64,000 nucleotides of DNA from Trileptium ribeirensis. Lineage: Eukaryota > Nematoda > Enoplea > Enoplida > Thoracostomopsidae. Below are positions 21,109 through 33,700 of this stretch, in pieces (the stretch's first letter is position 1; each line of letters begins with the position of its first letter). Under the pieces are notes generated by a model. That model worked only from the letters and a program-made list of their open reading frames with translations. It was not told where the DNA came from and ran no database searches. Location of the stretch: NCBI GenBank assembly GCA_030248225.1, contig JASANE010021379.1:32275-96274 (forward strand), in the 5' to 3' direction. A program made the position numbers and the translations under genes.

Positions 21109-22680
21109 CTATGCCGGTTCGAATGAGCCCAAGATCATGAAAATCGGTTAAGTCGTCCACGAGTTATGGCCGATCACACACACAAGACGGAATTTAAAAG
21201 ATTTCAACCCTGCAACACACAATCTCCACTACGTTTTACTGCGTTCTGATAATTGCTGTTCACTACAATACGATGAAGCCCAAACATGTTATGATCATAA
21301 AACCCAACAAAGCGCTTTAATGTACAGACGTCAAATTCTTGCTACAGCAGCATTGATGATTGTAGCACTGAATACTATTGGAAATAAAGATGGATTTGGG
21401 GTCGAGTTTTCCAACCCGACCCGACAACCGCGTCAACCCGACCCGACATTGTTTCTTTTTAAATCATATAATTTTTACAAAACCTAAGACAAGCATGGTT
21501 TAATGGAAGTCATAATTTACATAGGTTGTTTCATCGCTCCGCCTATTTTTCTGTTGGTAGCAATAACTATTTTTGGGTTATCGGACACTTCGCAACCCTC
21601 GCCATGTCGAAAATGTTTGCCTTATAATCCAACTAGAAATTAATGACATGGAATACAGATAATTGCGTAACATCGCACATTATTTTGGAAAGGGGTGCAG
21701 CCGCAGCTAGCATACAGAAGGTAAAAACACCTCCTTACAATGTTCATGTCATTGCACTGTTATCGATATTTTACATGGTTATGACTGCAGAAAGCGAGTT
21801 CATGCAGGAACGACTGAGCGGCGACATCACAACTACCCTTGAACTTACTGCAAATTAAAACAAATTTTAAAGTGTGTGAAAATAAAACAGTCAACATTGT
21901 TTTATGTATTATGTAGATACGTAAATATAATGTTTTGTTTATTACCTGACTATAAAAATATCTGCATACGCATACACATACGTACTAGTACATTTGTACA
22001 TTTTATTTTAATGTGCTTCAGCTGGTAAGATCTCTCAACCATCTGTAATCCGTTGCGCTGAGAATTCCAAACTTCACCATTAGCATTGCAGTTCTGAGTA
22101 TTATATTTTCCTGTCGTGTGGCCCAATCCGATTTGAACCGACCAAACCCGCGGGCTTGCACCCCAACCCTACTCGACCCGCACTGCGCCCGACCCGACTT
22201 CTATCTTTAATTGGAACCACGTGTACATGACAAATGTCATACTTAAGAAATTATCATAAACTATAGGTTATACCAAGAGCGCGTTAGGGAAGAGTATGAC
22301 ACTTCCCTGCACTCACATGTTAGCCCGTGTTTGATGATACGAGCGATTTCGTCCTGAACCCCCTCTAGTTTCTGGGGGGCGAGGTCGAGATGCCCCGACC
22401 CCCAGTTTCTAGGGGCGCAGTAGCTCGTAGCCCCCCCCCCCAGTTTTGGCGGGGGTAGGTCGGAACCCCAGTTTATAAACAGCTGCTTGGTTATACTAAT
22501 TACTGTTATTTTTCCAGTCTGTTTACCGCTATTGAATGTAATTAAATATTAAATACAAGTGCCTAGATTGGAGAAACCCCAAAATCATCCGAACTATATA
22601 CTTGAAAATAATCAACTAATTTCATTCATCCATACTGAATGTAACTAAATTATATGTATATATGCATAGCCACGTCTTAC
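21109..22680. other. Non-coding region with repeat-like CCCGACCCGAC blocks and a GC-rich minisatellite
   Basis: Blocks of ACCCGACCCGAC lie at 21415-21450 and 22180-22200, about 750 bases apart, like the ends of a non-autonomous transposon, though I cannot prove termini or a target duplication. 22362-22470 holds three related units built on CCCCAGTTTCTGGGG-type sequence. The 71-codon frame at 21643 has no known relatives. Confidence 0.45.
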
Positions 22681-22860
22681 CAATGTTCCGACAGCATAAC
22701 TCGGTATGCCCTCAAATCTTTCGGTCGACGACGTAACGCGTAACATCATCGCGTAAACATAAACGATACCCGATGCCAATATTAGCAGAACAAAGCCCAG
22801 AAACGCTGGGAACCACGTTCGTTGAGCACAAGCACGCCGCAAGTACGGCATGGCGATCAT
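22681..22860 (-). CDS. First coding exon of a host membrane protein
   Basis: The minus strand has an in-frame stop directly before ATG at 22860 (CTTAAATGATCGCCATGCC), then 60 open codons ending ACATTG|GTAAGACG, a good 5' splice site at 22680. The peptide starts MIAMPYLRRACAQRTW and then has a clear membrane segment of about 22 residues (FPAFLGFVLLILASGIVYVY) followed by AMMLRVTSSTERFEG. Positive charges before the segment favour an N-terminus in the cytosol. A start codon behind a stop, a membrane helix and a donor at a codon boundary (phase 0) make this more convincing than the other short frames. I cannot name the family. Its next exon could be the phase-0 exon at 5887-7392, with intermediate exons possible. 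Confidence 0.55.
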
Positions 22861-23971
22861 TTAAGCAATGGCGACGACACTTGCAATTGTTCATAGCATA
22901 TCGATAGAGTACAGTCCATACGCCAATGCTTGGGCGCTACCAAAGTGTATCATTTGTGCTCCAATTTGTCAAATGAAGTTAGCTATACTTTATTATACCG
23001 TATACTTTACTTGACTATAATATATATACTTTACGACACCGTATACGAATATATTAAATCACACTGGGCAGTATTACTGTATGATATCAAGTTTCTCAGC
23101 CATATAAAAGTAAATAAAACTTGACATTAGTACTTTAGATAAGAGGCAAATATTAGTATCCAACATTGACAGAAGTGATAAATAGGCAAGGCTTATTAAC
23201 GAAGATAGCTTTATATATACCATCAATCAGAGTTAAAGAACTGTACAATATCTTCTACTGTCGTTATTATTGTTTTATATACTAAGGTGTTACGGCCCTG
23301 TACAATAAAATATTAACTATATTAAAAAAACAAATATTTTCTGTACGACTTTCGTTGATTTTCTGTCGCAACAAAGGACATTTTTCAAATCCAAAAGAAA
23401 CAACGAAAATACCTGGAGGAGACAATAATAATATTAGAAATGCTTACCGGCAGCGAATAAAGTTTTTGGAATGAAAAAATGAAACGCACAACAGTGTTAT
23501 CGCCGACCTAACTTACTATAAATTCAGCTGTATTTTTGCTTTCATTAAAAATATTTAAATTGTTTAGCAGAACAATCATGGAATACGCGTTGGGCACATC
23601 CAGCAATATATACACATCAGTCATTATGTCACTAGCGCTGTTTTGTTTAACATTCGACACATCGAGATTTCATTGGGCCGTATTATTTGCTTGCCATCCC
23701 TGATTTTGTACATTACCTTAATAAAATAAACCACTGTGACAAATTTTTGATATATACCACATAACAAACAGTGAATAAAATACTTTTGCTGTTTCCCGAT
23801 GTATTTCCAACACAGATAGCTAAACATTTCTGTCAAGGCGAAATCGAGAAATATGTGCTAATGAACGCTAAAAATTAATCCCACTCGAAGATTACCTAAC
23901 ACTAAAAGTGTTGCACCGAATGCTACGATCAACAACACCAAGCATTCCAAACAGTATGCATTGTAACGCAT
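22861..23971. other. No gene recognised
   Basis: AT-rich, with short chance frames only. It may include the upstream region of the exon at 22681-22860. Confidence 0.45.
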
Positions 23972-24237
23972 GGGCGTCTAGGAAAAAAATTGGGCGGGGG
24001 GGGAATGGTCTGACTTAGGCCGAGATCTTATGTCGCTTCGTTCCTCCCGGCGGATGTGTTTTTGCCCCGCAGAGCCGAATTTTTGATTTTTAAAGTGAAA
24101 AAAGCAATATTCAGGCTACTCCGACAGGAAAAGTGCAGTCCAGCTGAGAAAAACTTTTTACTAAGGGGGGACCATTGGTAATTTTTAAGGTCAAAAAATT
24201 TTTGGGGGTCCCCCATTTTCTCCTCCGGCTACGCCCC
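23972..24237. mobile_element. Short TIR MITE with GGGCGT ends
   Basis: Begins GGGCGTCTAGGAAAAAAATT, and the reverse complement of its end reads GGGGCGTAGCCGGAGGAGAA. Internal G- and C-runs face inward (TTGGGCGGGGG left, GGGGGTCCCCC right). The superfamily is not assigned. Confidence 0.5.
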
Positions 24238-24242
24238 TTTCG

Positions 24243-24460
24243 TACCGCTTGAAGTTCAAGGCTTACTGCAACAATGTGAGACAGGCGGCTCTATATGGTT
24301 CTGAATGCTGGTCAGCCGCGAAGGAATCGGAGTACCGACTAGCTGGCATCGAGATCAAGATGTTACGCTGAAGCAGCGACGGCATACGTGTGGACCATAA
24401 GAGGAACGCTTACACAGTTGCTAGACAGATTTTCCATCGTAGAAAAAATGCTAGGCTCAT
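24243..24460 (+). pseudogene. Fragment of RTE/L2-like LINE reverse transcriptase
   Basis: The frame reads YRLKFKAYCNNVRQAALYGS, then ECW, followed by EIKMLR, a stop, and after it VDHKRNAYTVARQIF. This matches the C-terminal region of RTE-type LINE polyproteins (L.SK.Y...VRP..LYGSECW ... E.RML.W..G..R.D..RN). Only this short piece remains, wedged between a MITE and the Merlin-like unit. Confidence 0.7.
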
Positions 24461-24539
24461 CTCCGATAGTACTACTATGTGCATCAATCACAATCACAAC
24501 CTAATTGTCATTGGTCACAACCTGAGATACAAGGAGAAT

Positions 24540-26040
24540 GCCGAAAAGACCACTCAAAGTTAGGACAATTTTTTTCGGTTCCCAATGGTCGGGAACCCAA
24601 TTTCTTGGTACCCAAAATTTTCATGACAAATATATCATTTTATATACCATTCGAATCACGAGAGTCGAATGGTGGTAAAATGGGTTTAATCAGTTCAGGG
24701 GTAAAAAGTTACTGTCATTTATGTAAAATCCTAAGCCTAATCAGTTAACCCGTGGAACGATTAAGCTGATTTTCAATCATTAGACTTAAAATTGTACATT
24801 TATCGAGAAAAAAAATTTTGGATCTCATGACCAATCTACCCCCCAGCGTGGTTTGGGGTGGAAACACTCTATGAGAAATATTTTGTAGGGATATTGTCCA
24901 AGAGGTTTTTCTTTTGTGCACTGTTATTCCAGGTAATGTCTTGGACTGTTTATTATTATTATTATAGTAAAACAATTCTCACAGTAGATAAATTCTTTAC
25001 CTCTTTCCTGCTATAAAAGGAGGGTACTCTCCTCCAGTTCATCATTCAAGATGTTTCGCAACGGAAGTGCTGCCGCTGATCGATGACAGCGAGAAAGAAA
25101 TTCGCTGGATGCAACAGAAGCGCCTGCTGTCAAACTCGATGCTTTGCAAGTCTTGCAATAGCATTATGAACTGGTCAAGGTGCAACAAAACGAAAGACGG
25201 CTGGGCGTGGAAGTGCCAGAACAAGAACTGTCCTAAGTTCAAAAGCACAACGACCATCCGAAATGGCAGTTTCTTTGCCAACTCCAACGTAGGTCTTCTA
25301 CAATGGATACACGTGTTCTACTTGTAGGCAATCGAGGAGTCGGAGAAGAACGTGATAGAGCAGCTACGGCTGTCCAGCAAAACGATGGTCGACGCGTTTG
25401 CATGTTTCCGAGAAATATGTTCTCGTTATCTTCAGGACAATCCAATCCAGCTTGGTGGGTCCGGGGTGGTAGTTGAGATCGACGAATCGTGCTTCAGCAA
25501 CAAACGAAAGTACCACCGTGGGCGTGCGCCTCATACGCAGATATGGGTTTTCGGTATGGTGGACACGAGTCACGAACCTGCTGTTGGATTTATGGAAATC
25601 GTGGAACACCGTGATGCCGCTACCCTGCTGCCGATCATACGCAACATGGCTGTGCCAGGCACAATAATTCATTCGGACGGATGGCGGGCGTACAATGGCA
25701 TCGCAGAGATAGGCCTGAGCTTTTTGCATCCCAACAGCCCTCTCAAGGGCTACTAAATGCAGTAAATGATGTTGGTGAACTTGGGGAGGAAAATGTCCAG
25801 GAACTCACATTTGGGGGGATTGTCCAGGAGCTACAGCTAGGGGGAGATTGTCCATGAGATCCAAAATTTTTTTAAAAACTTTGTGTATAGACCAAGAGAC
25901 TATTCGTATCCCAAAAAATCGGAAAAAAATTTATGTAAACTTTTGGTTTTTTCTGAACCTGATTCGAATGGTACCAAAATTTTTGCCTTTAATTTTTATC
26001 TTCAAAATTGAACAATTTCGGACAGAAGTATTCTAGGAAA
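24540..26040 (+). mobile_element. Probable Merlin-like DNA transposon remnant
   Basis: A transposase relic (25067-25756) is flanked by inverted sequences. Left, 24811-24845 reads ATTTTGGATCTCATGACC, then AATCTACCCCC. The reverse complement of 25835-25870 reads ATTTTGGATCTCATGGAC, then AATCTCCCCC. Further out both flanks carry ACCATTCGAATCA-like words in opposite orientation (24649 and 25968), so the original TIRs may have been several hundred bases long and are now decayed. Exact ends and target duplication are not determinable by eye. Confidence 0.5.
25067..25756 (+). pseudogene. Merlin/IS1016-type (ISXO2-like) transposase, truncated
   Basis: The frame opens with a zinc-binding N-terminal segment (CKSCNSIMNWSRC ... 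WKCQNKNCPKF), includes an in-frame TAG at 25326-25328, and continues into the DDE domain with VVEIDESCFSNKRKYHRGR (first catalytic Asp), WVFGMVD, and GTIIHSDGWRAYNGI (second Asp). It stops at 25756 after HPNSPLKGY, before the HTN.IE.....K region that should supply the third acidic residue. Known Merlin elements use such a transposase. The internal stop and missing C-terminus make it inactive. Confidence 0.85.
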
Positions 26041-28852
26041 GGCACATGGATACACTATACCCATGTATGGTTCGAATATGTCGTTATTAACAAGTTATAA
26101 ACTGTGCAATGCATTTTTAAAGACACTTTTTACGGTCACTTATATATGTTATATCGCCTTGTTTCAATAACCATACAAACGCTGGCAAACTCAGTGAAGA
26201 TGTTACTTGTCAACGGAAACAATTTTTTCTCCTGGTTGTATTTTATAGTTACAACCCCAACGTGCCACCTTCTAGGTTTCACAGCAAAAACTTGTATATA
26301 TATCCTGAAAATAAATATTTGTTCAGTCAACCCGAGCATTACCACTTCAAGTGTTAAATTATCCACAAACGATGGATTTTCAAAAAATATATAAGGGTTT
26401 GGCCGATAATCTGTATCAGCCAGTACTGGCAATATAGATATCGGTAACGGTCAAGTCACTCTGCTCCAAAATAACACAGCTAGACAATACTTACTATTTT
26501 GGAAAAATGATTATATATAGTTAATCAAACTCTTCCAACTTGAAGCCATGGATTTCAATCAAACTATATCAGGTCGATCGTCATACATAATATGTATTAG
26601 ACGAGGCTCCGCTAACAAAATCATTACCATTTACTAGGTATAGAAGATTCAATGAATATGCAAATTCATCCGTGACAAACCACAAGTAAAAACCGCAGAA
26701 AACTGCACTGATTAGGTACATTATACATTTTGTTCCAAATGGCAGCGAAATACACATTAAATTTGATACATTCAATGTGAACGACGTGGAAAAATATATC
26801 AACATTTCAAGTTATTACTGATTATGCAAAAATACAGTTCGCCGTGTAAAAATATGTTTCCATGAGTTGAATTTTGAACAAAAAACATTTCATGAAAAAT
26901 ATATTGATTATAAATAAATGTCAGTCACACTGTACAAATTTTGTGAAAGCGTCTAAAATTTTAGGGATTTATGGACATGTGATTAATTTGCTGGAAAGCG
27001 TTATAAATAATAAAAACTAAATCTTTTATTTCCGAATTGCGTACGCGTTTTCGTATCTGGTGAGCGTAACAGACATAACAGTAAAAATTGTGAACGCTCG
27101 ATGTTCAGCTGTTGAGATATCTGACGGCTACCTGTGGGAAGAAAAAATTTTGCACAAGGATCTAATGCAATAATATCGATGCTGTAGCATCATAAAGCAG
27201 CCGGACTCTACACATTCCTCATTTTAGAAAAAAAATTTAGCAACAAACTAGTTTTGAAGCAATTGGACAGCGTTGTAGGTTAATATAATATATAATCGTA
27301 GCTGAAGGAACTATAGGCTGTAATACTGGTCTCGGTGCACCACATCACTGCCATCCTAAGCATCATCGCCCTTTGCGGCAGCGTGGACAAACAAAATAAC
27401 ACTAACCATATGTCCTTATCGCATCTTACTCCTTTGTAGTTATATTTACCAGTTGTTTCTAAACTGTACTATATTTGACTAGTTATGTTTTATCATTTAA
27501 TCGAATTTTTAATCCCTTGCGTTGCTGAATATCCACTAGTGCGGGTGCAACAAATCATAAGAATAAAATATTTTATTACACAACGCAACTTGTATATCCA
27601 CTTACCCTAGAAAACATCAACTGTGTCACATTCCGTGACAAACAATTTTTGTCTAAATTTTTCCGTTTTCTCAAAAACGTTGAAAAAAAAATTTCTGAAT
27701 GTGGTGCACTTTGGTATCACTTGAGGTAGATCGACGAAAACCATCCATCGATGTCATTTTTATTCAATCAGATCATGCGTTGCCCAGTTATGCCATTCAA
27801 CCAACAACCACACTATATTAGACTCTATGATGTAATAATTGGCAATGTGCATTGCAGATACAATCGACAGCCAGGTAGCCAACGTGTAAAATGTTTTAAG
27901 CGCCCGCTAAAACCACCATTTGGGGGTCTGAACGCCGGCCAGCGGTATGGAGATCGCTCGACCGAAGTACCACATACTGCCAAAAATAAAAGTAACATCA
28001 AAATTAACCGTACCCGATTTACCATGCCAAACTTTGAATTTTTTAAAATTTGTTGTCTTAAATTGTGTAAAAACGTATAAATCTGAAAGGTTAGTATCCA
28101 GTAATGTCGCAGTCTCGGAGGGCAGTCTTGACTGAGGTAGGGCTCGTGATGCTTGTTTGGGGGGGGCGTGTGTCATAAGCCCTCTGCTGGTCTGGCTTGT
28201 TAATTTACACATATACAGACGAAAATTAGCTAAAATAAACACTTATTTTTGAGCCCGTCTAAAACAGGCGTAGTATAAGCTAATTGGCATATTCGCTTAC
28301 GCCAATAAGGTTATTTAATTTCATCAGTTAATAGATTGATTTCGAAGAATACTACGGCTGCTTTTGTGTTACGAGACTTGTTACACACATATAACATCCC
28401 ACCACTCTACCCCAAAAATGCCATGTATACAATAAGTATGTTAAGTAATTGGTAAGATACAATATGGTCTTTGCCGCAAACCCCACTGTAGTGCTACACC
28501 TATCATATGTTCACAACCACTTTAAAATGCGGCGTATGATAGGTATTAATTTACTAAATAATATGGCTCTTTGAAATAGTATTATGATGCATGTTCTACA
28601 ATCATAAACATTCGATGTAATTCCGAATAAACATTCGTATTCGAACCCTCCAATACCTATTGATGCAACAGACCCGGACGGACATATATTAATTTAACGT
28701 AGTCCGCCCTTGATCGAGAAGATGATTGAATCAAAAAATAATTAATATGACAGTTTACAACAAAAATTATTTACACAAAGAAAGGGTTAAAATACCGTAT
28801 TGATATAGGCTGTATGAGTCTGTCCTAGAATCTCGGCAAAATTTATGACATT
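26041..28852. other. No gene recognised
   Basis: AT-rich. A minus-strand frame at 26581-26805 has a hydrophobic stretch (IMYLISAVFCGFYLWFV) but no clear splice or start signals; I leave it unassigned. Other frames here look like chance. Confidence 0.4.
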
Positions 28853-29020
28853 ATTTCGAATTTTTGGGTGCCTCTTAGTACTTAATTTTTGGTATTTATT
28901 GGGTCCCCAAATATCGAAAAAAATTATCATAAAATGGTCCAAATGGGTATTTTCTGAACCAGCTGGTCGATCTGAGTCGAATAGTACCAAAATTATAGCT
29001 GTACCTAACAATTTGGCAAA
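28853..29020 (+). repeat. Copy of the GAATGGTACCAAAATT interspersed family
   Basis: TTTTTGGTATTTATTGGGTC, then GAAAAAAATTATCATAAAATGG and GAGTCGAATAGTACCAAAATT parallel the centre and right part of the foldback element at 18748-19106 and the flanks of the Merlin-like unit. It lacks a detectable second arm. Confidence 0.5.
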
Positions 29021-30482
29021 GAGGCTACCGAAAAGTCCCATTTGTAATGGATGCAATAGGGAAACCATTCTATTTAAATAAAACGTTCTACAACGGGCCA
29101 TTACGCACGAGTAACAGTCACAATTAGTCTCATTGTTTACCCAAATGACCGAATTTACGTACATGTATGTATATAAGACTTTAATGAGCAAGCAACCATT
29201 AATAACAATGTGAGCGCCTCCACAAAATGCTATAATAGTGATTCTAATAAAAGATTACGACTACAAACGCCATTTAATGTCGTGGAAATTCAAAGTAAAC
29301 ATGAGCAAGAAAAATATCAAGCAATGAATTGACAGCCGCTATAAGAATTCTAGAAACTATTTATAAATTGTAAAAAAATAAAGCAGGAACATTCTATTTG
29401 AAGTTAAATACACATACATATATGCTACAATATATACACGTTATACAAATGGTTACACTGAAACAGTGAATTAAAGGATATGATCCGACAGGCTAGGATA
29501 GGTAGATAACCTATGCGAAATATCGCTTAACCACATTTATACAAATCAAATACTTATGTAGTGCATTACTGCATGAGATTGGTGCCATAGCAGGCACCAA
29601 GGGAACATGGACGCAGCGGAGGCACAAATCAAGCTGAGGGCACGTTATTCATTCTGCCACGCACTTCTGTTGAGATACATTGTTACCCAACATGAAATTG
29701 TGACTACGTGAGCTAGAAAACCTCGGACATCCCGATTTTGGACGAAATTGGAAGCTCAAAATATATGATTTCTTAATTTCGTTCTTAGAATCATCCAAGC
29801 CAGACAGCCCATTTAACAACAATAATATAATCTCTATTAAACAACCACCCATACTCGTCAACCATATAAAGATTGTTACTTAATTTATAAAACTATTTTA
29901 AAGAGTCAAAATAACATTAATTCAACATTGATAATTATATTGACAAAACTAAACGTTCTCTAGAGTAAACACTACAATATATTCGACCATAGAACTTCTA
30001 AGAATAAAATTTTTTAAATCCAACGTTTGTTAAGCCTACACAACCACCGCGGAAGTCGCGGAGCGATTATTTATTTTAAAAGTTACACGCGCACCATGAG
30101 TCCTAGAATTATTCTTTCTTCCATAAACACATTTTTGTGTTTCTCGGGAAGATCTTTTTCTGCTAGTACACATGCTCGATTAAAATTGCATTTTTTGAAC
30201 GAACGTTGTGTACAAATTCCTTTATTCCTGATTCTGCAACAAACGCAAAACGTTTTCTCTGCAACAAACGCAAAACGTTTTGGCTAATAAAATTGTACAG
30301 GTACGCTATTTTTAGGTCGTTTTACAGTTCCTAAAACTGTGTTCTTGACTTCATTTACTATAGCGGGCCACTGTTGAAAACCTTTGAATTTAGCAAATAC
30401 CACAGTTCTGACTGACAAATTCTCTCGACAGAAATGCCTTACATTTATGGGTAATGTCTTTATGATACCCTTTGAGACACAC
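29021..30482. other. Non-coding, 3' flank of the Gypsy element
   Basis: No gene accepted. At 30022 the word AACGTTTGTTAAGCCTACAC appears; the same 20 bases recur at 36890, at the other side of the Gypsy unit. A CCGCGG-AAGT-CGCGG near-palindrome lies at 30047. Confidence 0.45.
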
Positions 30483-31640
30483 TTATTGCTTTTTGTATTT
30501 GATATAGTATGCTGGTTTCAATTTGTCAATGAAAACTTTTTCGACTTTGTCATTCAGATCAATTGCAATTGTTTTGTCACCAGGTTCAACAGCTTTGTAA
30601 GGACCTATATATTGTAACTGGAGACTTGACTTAGGAGATACATCCATAAACCAAACATATTTGGCAGTCTTTAGTTTCTTAGGCACATAATACGGAACAT
30701 TTGTACTTCTTACCGGTGCCTTAAGCTTGTTTACTCCAGCCCATAGTTTATCAATAAATTCTGAATTAGGCGTCACAAAATCTGGTTTTCCGATTACGAA
30801 ATAATCAACCGGTAAATCCAAATTTGCTCCGTATAATAAATTTGCTGGTGAAACGCCGTGTCCGTTGATAGCGTTTCTCAAACCTAGCAATACTAAAGGT
30901 AGAGATTTGGACCATGAGCTGTTTTCACTAATGTGCGCGCAATGCACTTTTCAGACTGCGATGGAATCGCTCAATGGCGCCATTGCAAGCTGGGTGATAT
31001 GCTGTAGTGCGTTTGCGAGTTATACTCAACATTTGCAAGAGCTTGCTCCATAATGTTGATCAAATTGTGATCCACGATCTGAAATTAAAATTCTAGGCAC
31101 ACCGAAACGACTAATCAATGATGATATACGCTTATATGCAACCGTTTTAGTTGATATGTCTTTTATAGGAACAACTTCGACCCATTTTGTAAATCTATCA
31201 ACTATAGTAACTAAGTATGTATATCTTTTAGAGGGCGGAAGGGAACCTACAAGATCGATATGAATAGTATGAAATCGAGCGCTTGTTGGTATGTCACCGA
31301 CTGGTAATTTGGTGTGTCTAGATATTTTCGAAGATTGACACTTCATGCAATGTTTTGCTCAACTTCTTACGTCTTTGTTTATCCCAGGCCAAATGTAGTT
31401 GTTAGCAAGTAAACGTAGGGTTGCATTTGGCCCCGGATGAGACATATCATGAACTTGTTCAAAAATTTTTCGCCGAAAACGTGAGGGAACATACGAACGA
31501 AGTTCATCAGAATTATCGGCACAAACAATCTCAGCATTTCCAACTTTATGCAGCTTCAAAGGTAAATTAGTTGTCTTGAAAAAAACTAGACACAGACAAG
31601 TCACTCTGTTGCGCCTCAGCCCAAGACTAATCGAAATCAA
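30483..31640 (-). pseudogene. Gypsy integrase domain
   Basis: From 31640 downward: a His-His-Cys-Cys zinc-binding part (HDMSHPGPNATLRLL ... CMKC) with an in-frame TGA just before the cysteines; the catalytic core with IHIDLVGSLPPSKRYTYLV (first Asp) and FGVPRILISDRGSQFD (second Asp); then a frameshifted stretch where the third acidic residue should lie; and a C-terminal part (30947-30483) with NLLYGANLDLPVDYF and a chromodomain-free tail. It would insert the cDNA into the genome. Several frames are needed to follow it, so it is dead. Confidence 0.85.
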
Positions 31641-32958
31641 GAGCTATTGCTGAAATTGACCGTGACAATGTATCTGCCACAATGTTATCTGCGCCTGATA
31701 CGTGTTCAATAGTACAATTAAATTCTGAAATGCACGACAACCACCTGTTTTGCTGTGGTGTAGGGGTTTTCATGTTCAGTGCATGAATCAATGGCGTATG
31801 ATCAGTTTTAACGACAGACGTTAACCCTAAGAACCACGAAAAATGTTTCAATGATAGATATATGGCTAAAAGTTCGCGATCGAACGCTGACTTTTTTTGT
31901 CTCGGCGATTGTAAATTTTAGTGAAAAGAAAGCTATTGGTTGTCGAACATTATTGTTAATTTGATGTAATACCGCTTCAGCTGCAGTGAGTGAAGCATCA
32001 GCGGTAAGTATCTAACTTAACAGCTCTTGCAGGAAGTGTTAAGTTACGCTATTTTGCAAAGCCAGCTTGAGTTTTATAAATTCTTGTACAGCATGGTCAG
32101 ACCACGTTATTGGCATTTTAGAATTAGCTTTGAAATTGCGTGTTAGGTCAGTAAGAGGTGCAGCTATGTCTGAAGTTTTTGGCACAAAACGGTGGTAAAA
32201 ACCGGACATACCATACCAAGAAAACGCTTCAAATCTTTAACGGTAATTGGTTTTTCATTATCTTGTATGGCTTTTATTTTAGATAATGGTCGAAAACCTG
32301 TGCCATCTATCTCAATACCGATAAAAACAATACTGTCTTTAAAAAATTGACATTTCTCGCGCTTTAGCCGCGAACCATTCTTTTTAAGTTTGACTAAAAC
32401 TGCAATCAAATGAAGCTCATGCTCTTCACTGTTTGCGCTAGCAATTAGTATATCATCAATGTAAGCTTTATCGTAAGGCATATCTTGCAGTACTGTGTCG
32501 ATTAAACGTTGAAAAGTTTGAGCGACGTTAAGTAATCCGAAAGGCATACGTCTATAAATGAACAAACCAAATGGAGTTGTTATGGTCCTTTTAGGTTGGT
32601 CAGCTTGTGATATTGGCATTTGGTGATATGCGCTAACGAGGTCTAATTTTGAAAAAACTACAATTTTCGAGATCATTCGTTATGTCAACAATATTAGGCA
32701 TAGGGTACCTATCGAGAACCGTAACCTTATTTAGCATTCTATAGTCACCACAACACCTCCACGGTTTCTGTCATCACATTTCGGCACCATGTGTAATGGT
32801 GTTGCCAAGGAAATTCTCCTCGATACACAACACCCTGTTTCCCCAGTTGGAGAAAATTTTTTAGCAATATGTAATTTATCACCGAACATTCTAAAACCGG
32901 TGGACTGTTGTGACCATGTGATGCTCGACAGAATGTGAAACATCATCAGTCCCCTCAA
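31627..32958 (-). pseudogene. Gypsy reverse transcriptase and RNase H
   Basis: RT fingers are disrupted between 32958 and 32700. The palm is open at 32676-32164 with FSKLDLVSAYHQMPI (first catalytic Asp) and AYIDDILIAS (YIDD box), followed by FIGIEIDGTGFRP and DLKRFLGMV. RNase H follows after a decayed gap: its readable part (31851-31627) has TDHTPLIHALNMKTPTPQQN and a degenerate HVSGADNIVADTLSR motif. The domain order and the YIDD box are typical of Gypsy/Metaviridae. Confidence 0.88.
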
Positions 32959-33077
32959 CTGCTAAAATATTATAATCCGATAAAAGTTTACTGACGTTAT
33001 CAAATTTCAACTGTATGCAAGACAAAATAGGAATGTGAGAATGTCCATTTTCTTTTACTAAAACGCGTCTTTTGTCA

Positions 33078-33700
33078 TTACTTGTAGTATGTTCTATTAG
33101 CTGATTTTTTACTAAAATCCAGAATCAAATTGTGGGCAGTCAAAAAATCGTAACCAATCATTGGCTGTGTTACATCGCCAACAATGAATTCCCATGTGAA
33201 TGACTTGTCAATGTTTTTAATACAAAAATTTAAAATTTTTGATCCAAAAGTTTCAACCGGCGAACCATTTGCTGTTACAAAATTTGATGATGATTTTATT
33301 GAGTTTTTAGCAATGTAACGTTTTGGCAAAAAACTGCACGCTGCGCCACTGTCGACCAAAAAATTTCCATCGACAGTTGCGGCAACATGTATCGTATTTA
33401 CTCCGCCGAACGCCGCTCTTTTGGTGGAGCTTGATCTTTTCCCTGAGTGAATTTTGACTGTTTAGACCAAGAACATGGTGTTACAACGGAGGGCTTTTTC
33501 TCCAAAATTAAAATGAAACCAACATAAATTATCGTTTGAATTGTAACGGCGACGAGGTGATATTGAACGATTTTTTCTGTTGTGAATTTGAGATTTCTCT
33601 CGTGTGCCATTATTTCTATAATTCGAGCGCCTATGCTGAGTGTTAATTTGCGAAACTGATAATGCTCACCGGTAATGCTCACCGCACTGGCCCAATACGA
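33078..33700 (-). pseudogene. Gypsy gag C-terminus and retropepsin
   Basis: A frame with stops contains CWFHFNFGEKALRC (about 33530-33480), the zinc-knuckle-like segment of many animal Gypsy gag proteins. After an in-frame stop comes GNFLVDSGAACSFLPKR, the retropepsin active site (DSGA; 33359 downward), then GDVTQPMIGYDFL and HNLILDF, the flap and C-terminal parts of the protease. This shows where gag resumes after the LINE insertion. Confidence 0.8.

Noticed and set aside
26581..26805. Minus-strand frame with a possible membrane segment
   Set aside because: No convincing start or splice sites, so not called as an exon.
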